A stretch of DNA of 64,000 bases. Source: Bacillus sp. FJAT-27245. GTDB lineage: Bacteria > Bacillota > Bacilli > Bacillales > Cytobacillaceae. Below the pieces are notes generated by a model. The model saw only the letters and a program-made list of their open reading frames with translations. It was not told where the DNA came from and did not search any database. Location: contig NZ_LIGI01000001.1 in assembly GCF_001273955.1 (NCBI RefSeq), forward strand, positions 1,318,832 through 1,382,831. Reading direction: 5' to 3'. This document shows, one piece after another, positions 63,683 to 64,000 of this stretch. The position numbers and the translations under genes are program-made. How positions within the stretch are numbered: the first letter of the stretch is position 1; each line of letters starts with the position of its first letter.

Positions 63683-64000
63683 TTAGATTGCTTGTTTCAC
63701 ACCAATGCTTTTTCCTTCTTTTTTGCGTTTCCTGTAATCAGCCGCAGCTGTGAACAGGACATCCGTTGAGGAATTAAGTGCTGTTTCAAAGGAGTCTTGA
63801 AGGACGCCGATGATAAATCCGACGCCAACGACCTGCATTGCAACATCGTTTGGAATTCCAAACAAGCTTGCAGCGAGCGGTATCAGTAATAATGAGCCGC
63901 CGGCTACTCCGGACGCGCCGCATGCGCAAATAGCTGCAACAACACTTAGAAGAATAGCTGTTAGGATGTCTACCTCAATTCCGAGAGTATGGACTGCTGC
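63683..64000 (-). CDS. sstT: Serine/threonine:sodium symporter SstT, partial (5' end outside window)
   Basis: The last 105 codons of a dicarboxylate/amino acid:cation symporter run in from the right edge. The [19 protein letters not shown] segment (190-bp from the edge) and [20 protein letters not shown] are diagnostic for SstT, which imports serine and threonine with sodium. The C-terminal tail is short and basic. The start and the first three-quarters of the gene lie beyond the window. Confidence 0.92.
   Translation of the reverse strand, partial: AAVHTLGIEVDILTAILLSVVAAICACGASGVAGGSLLLIPLAASLFGIPNDVAMQVVGVGFIIGVLQDSFETALNSSTDVLFTAAADYRKRKKEGKSIGVKQAI

Noticed and set aside
1..64000. Search for tRNA, rRNA, CRISPR arrays, riboswitches, intact insertion sequences and prophage genes
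   Set aside because: None could be recognised by eye. The repeats present are short intergenic elements without a transposase.

Overview
The window looks like chromosomal DNA of a spore-forming member of the Bacillaceae (Bacillales). Most starts have strong AGGAGG-type ribosome binding sites, GTG and TTG starts are common, operons end in intrinsic terminators, and there are PucR-type regulators, a YhcN/YlaJ-type spore lipoprotein and dispersed Bacillaceae-style intergenic repeats. No rRNA, tRNA, CRISPR array, phage or intact insertion sequence was seen. Species cannot be named from sequence alone.

Layout. (1) 1-8.8 kb: a tightly packed plus-strand sugar or glycan catabolic operon with two Gfo/Idh/MocA dehydrogenases, a ROK kinase, an FAD oxidoreductase, an (alpha/alpha)-toroid protein with an amidotransferase-like front domain, a DUF4838-like glycosidase-related protein and an SGNH esterase. 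(2) 9.6-15.2 kb: a respiratory molybdoenzyme operon with a small lipoprotein, a TorD-type chaperone, a Tat-exported DMSO-reductase-family catalytic subunit, a DmsB-like ferredoxin, a DmsC-like anchor and an extra 4Fe-4S protein. (3) 15.5-38.6 kb: a RidA protein followed by a large purine/allantoin locus. It holds two NCS1 permeases, two allantoinases, two PucR regulators, an NCS2 permease, allantoate amidohydrolase (AllC), ureidoglycine aminohydrolase (AllE), two ureidoglycolate dehydrogenases (AllD), the three oxamate carbamoyltransferase components (AllH/DUF2877, AllF/FdrA, AllG/DUF1116) and carbamate kinase. Together these take allantoin to oxamate, CO2 and ammonia, with oxidation at the AllD step and ATP formed from carbamoyl phosphate. 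A decayed alpha/beta-hydrolase pseudogene lies inside the locus.

(4) 39-46 kb: a diphthamide-synthase-like ATP pyrophosphatase, a small membrane protein, a DegV protein, and an unusual two-gene unit in which a 1026-residue GNAT fusion overlaps an amidohydrolase, preceded by a 21-codon leader ORF. (5) 46-64 kb: mixed housekeeping and envelope genes, including a spore lipoprotein, a Na/Pi cotransporter with a Pho-box-like triple repeat upstream, a subtilase, an FAD monooxygenase-like protein, a thiamine-binding protein, GNAT, VWA lipoprotein, SDR, C26 amidotransferase, RDD protein, CocE/NonD hydrolase and the 3' part of sstT at the right edge.

The most striking item is the gene at 52759-53805. 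It fuses a helix-turn-helix to a shortened F1-ATPase beta-like domain whose P-loop has lost its Lys-Thr, which suggests a repurposed, probably non-catalytic, ATP-synthase-derived regulator. Other items to follow up are the GNAT-fusion/amidohydrolase pair, the repeated paralogue doublets of the allantoin locus, and a promoter layout shared by its two NCS1 permease genes with identical 29-bp spacing.
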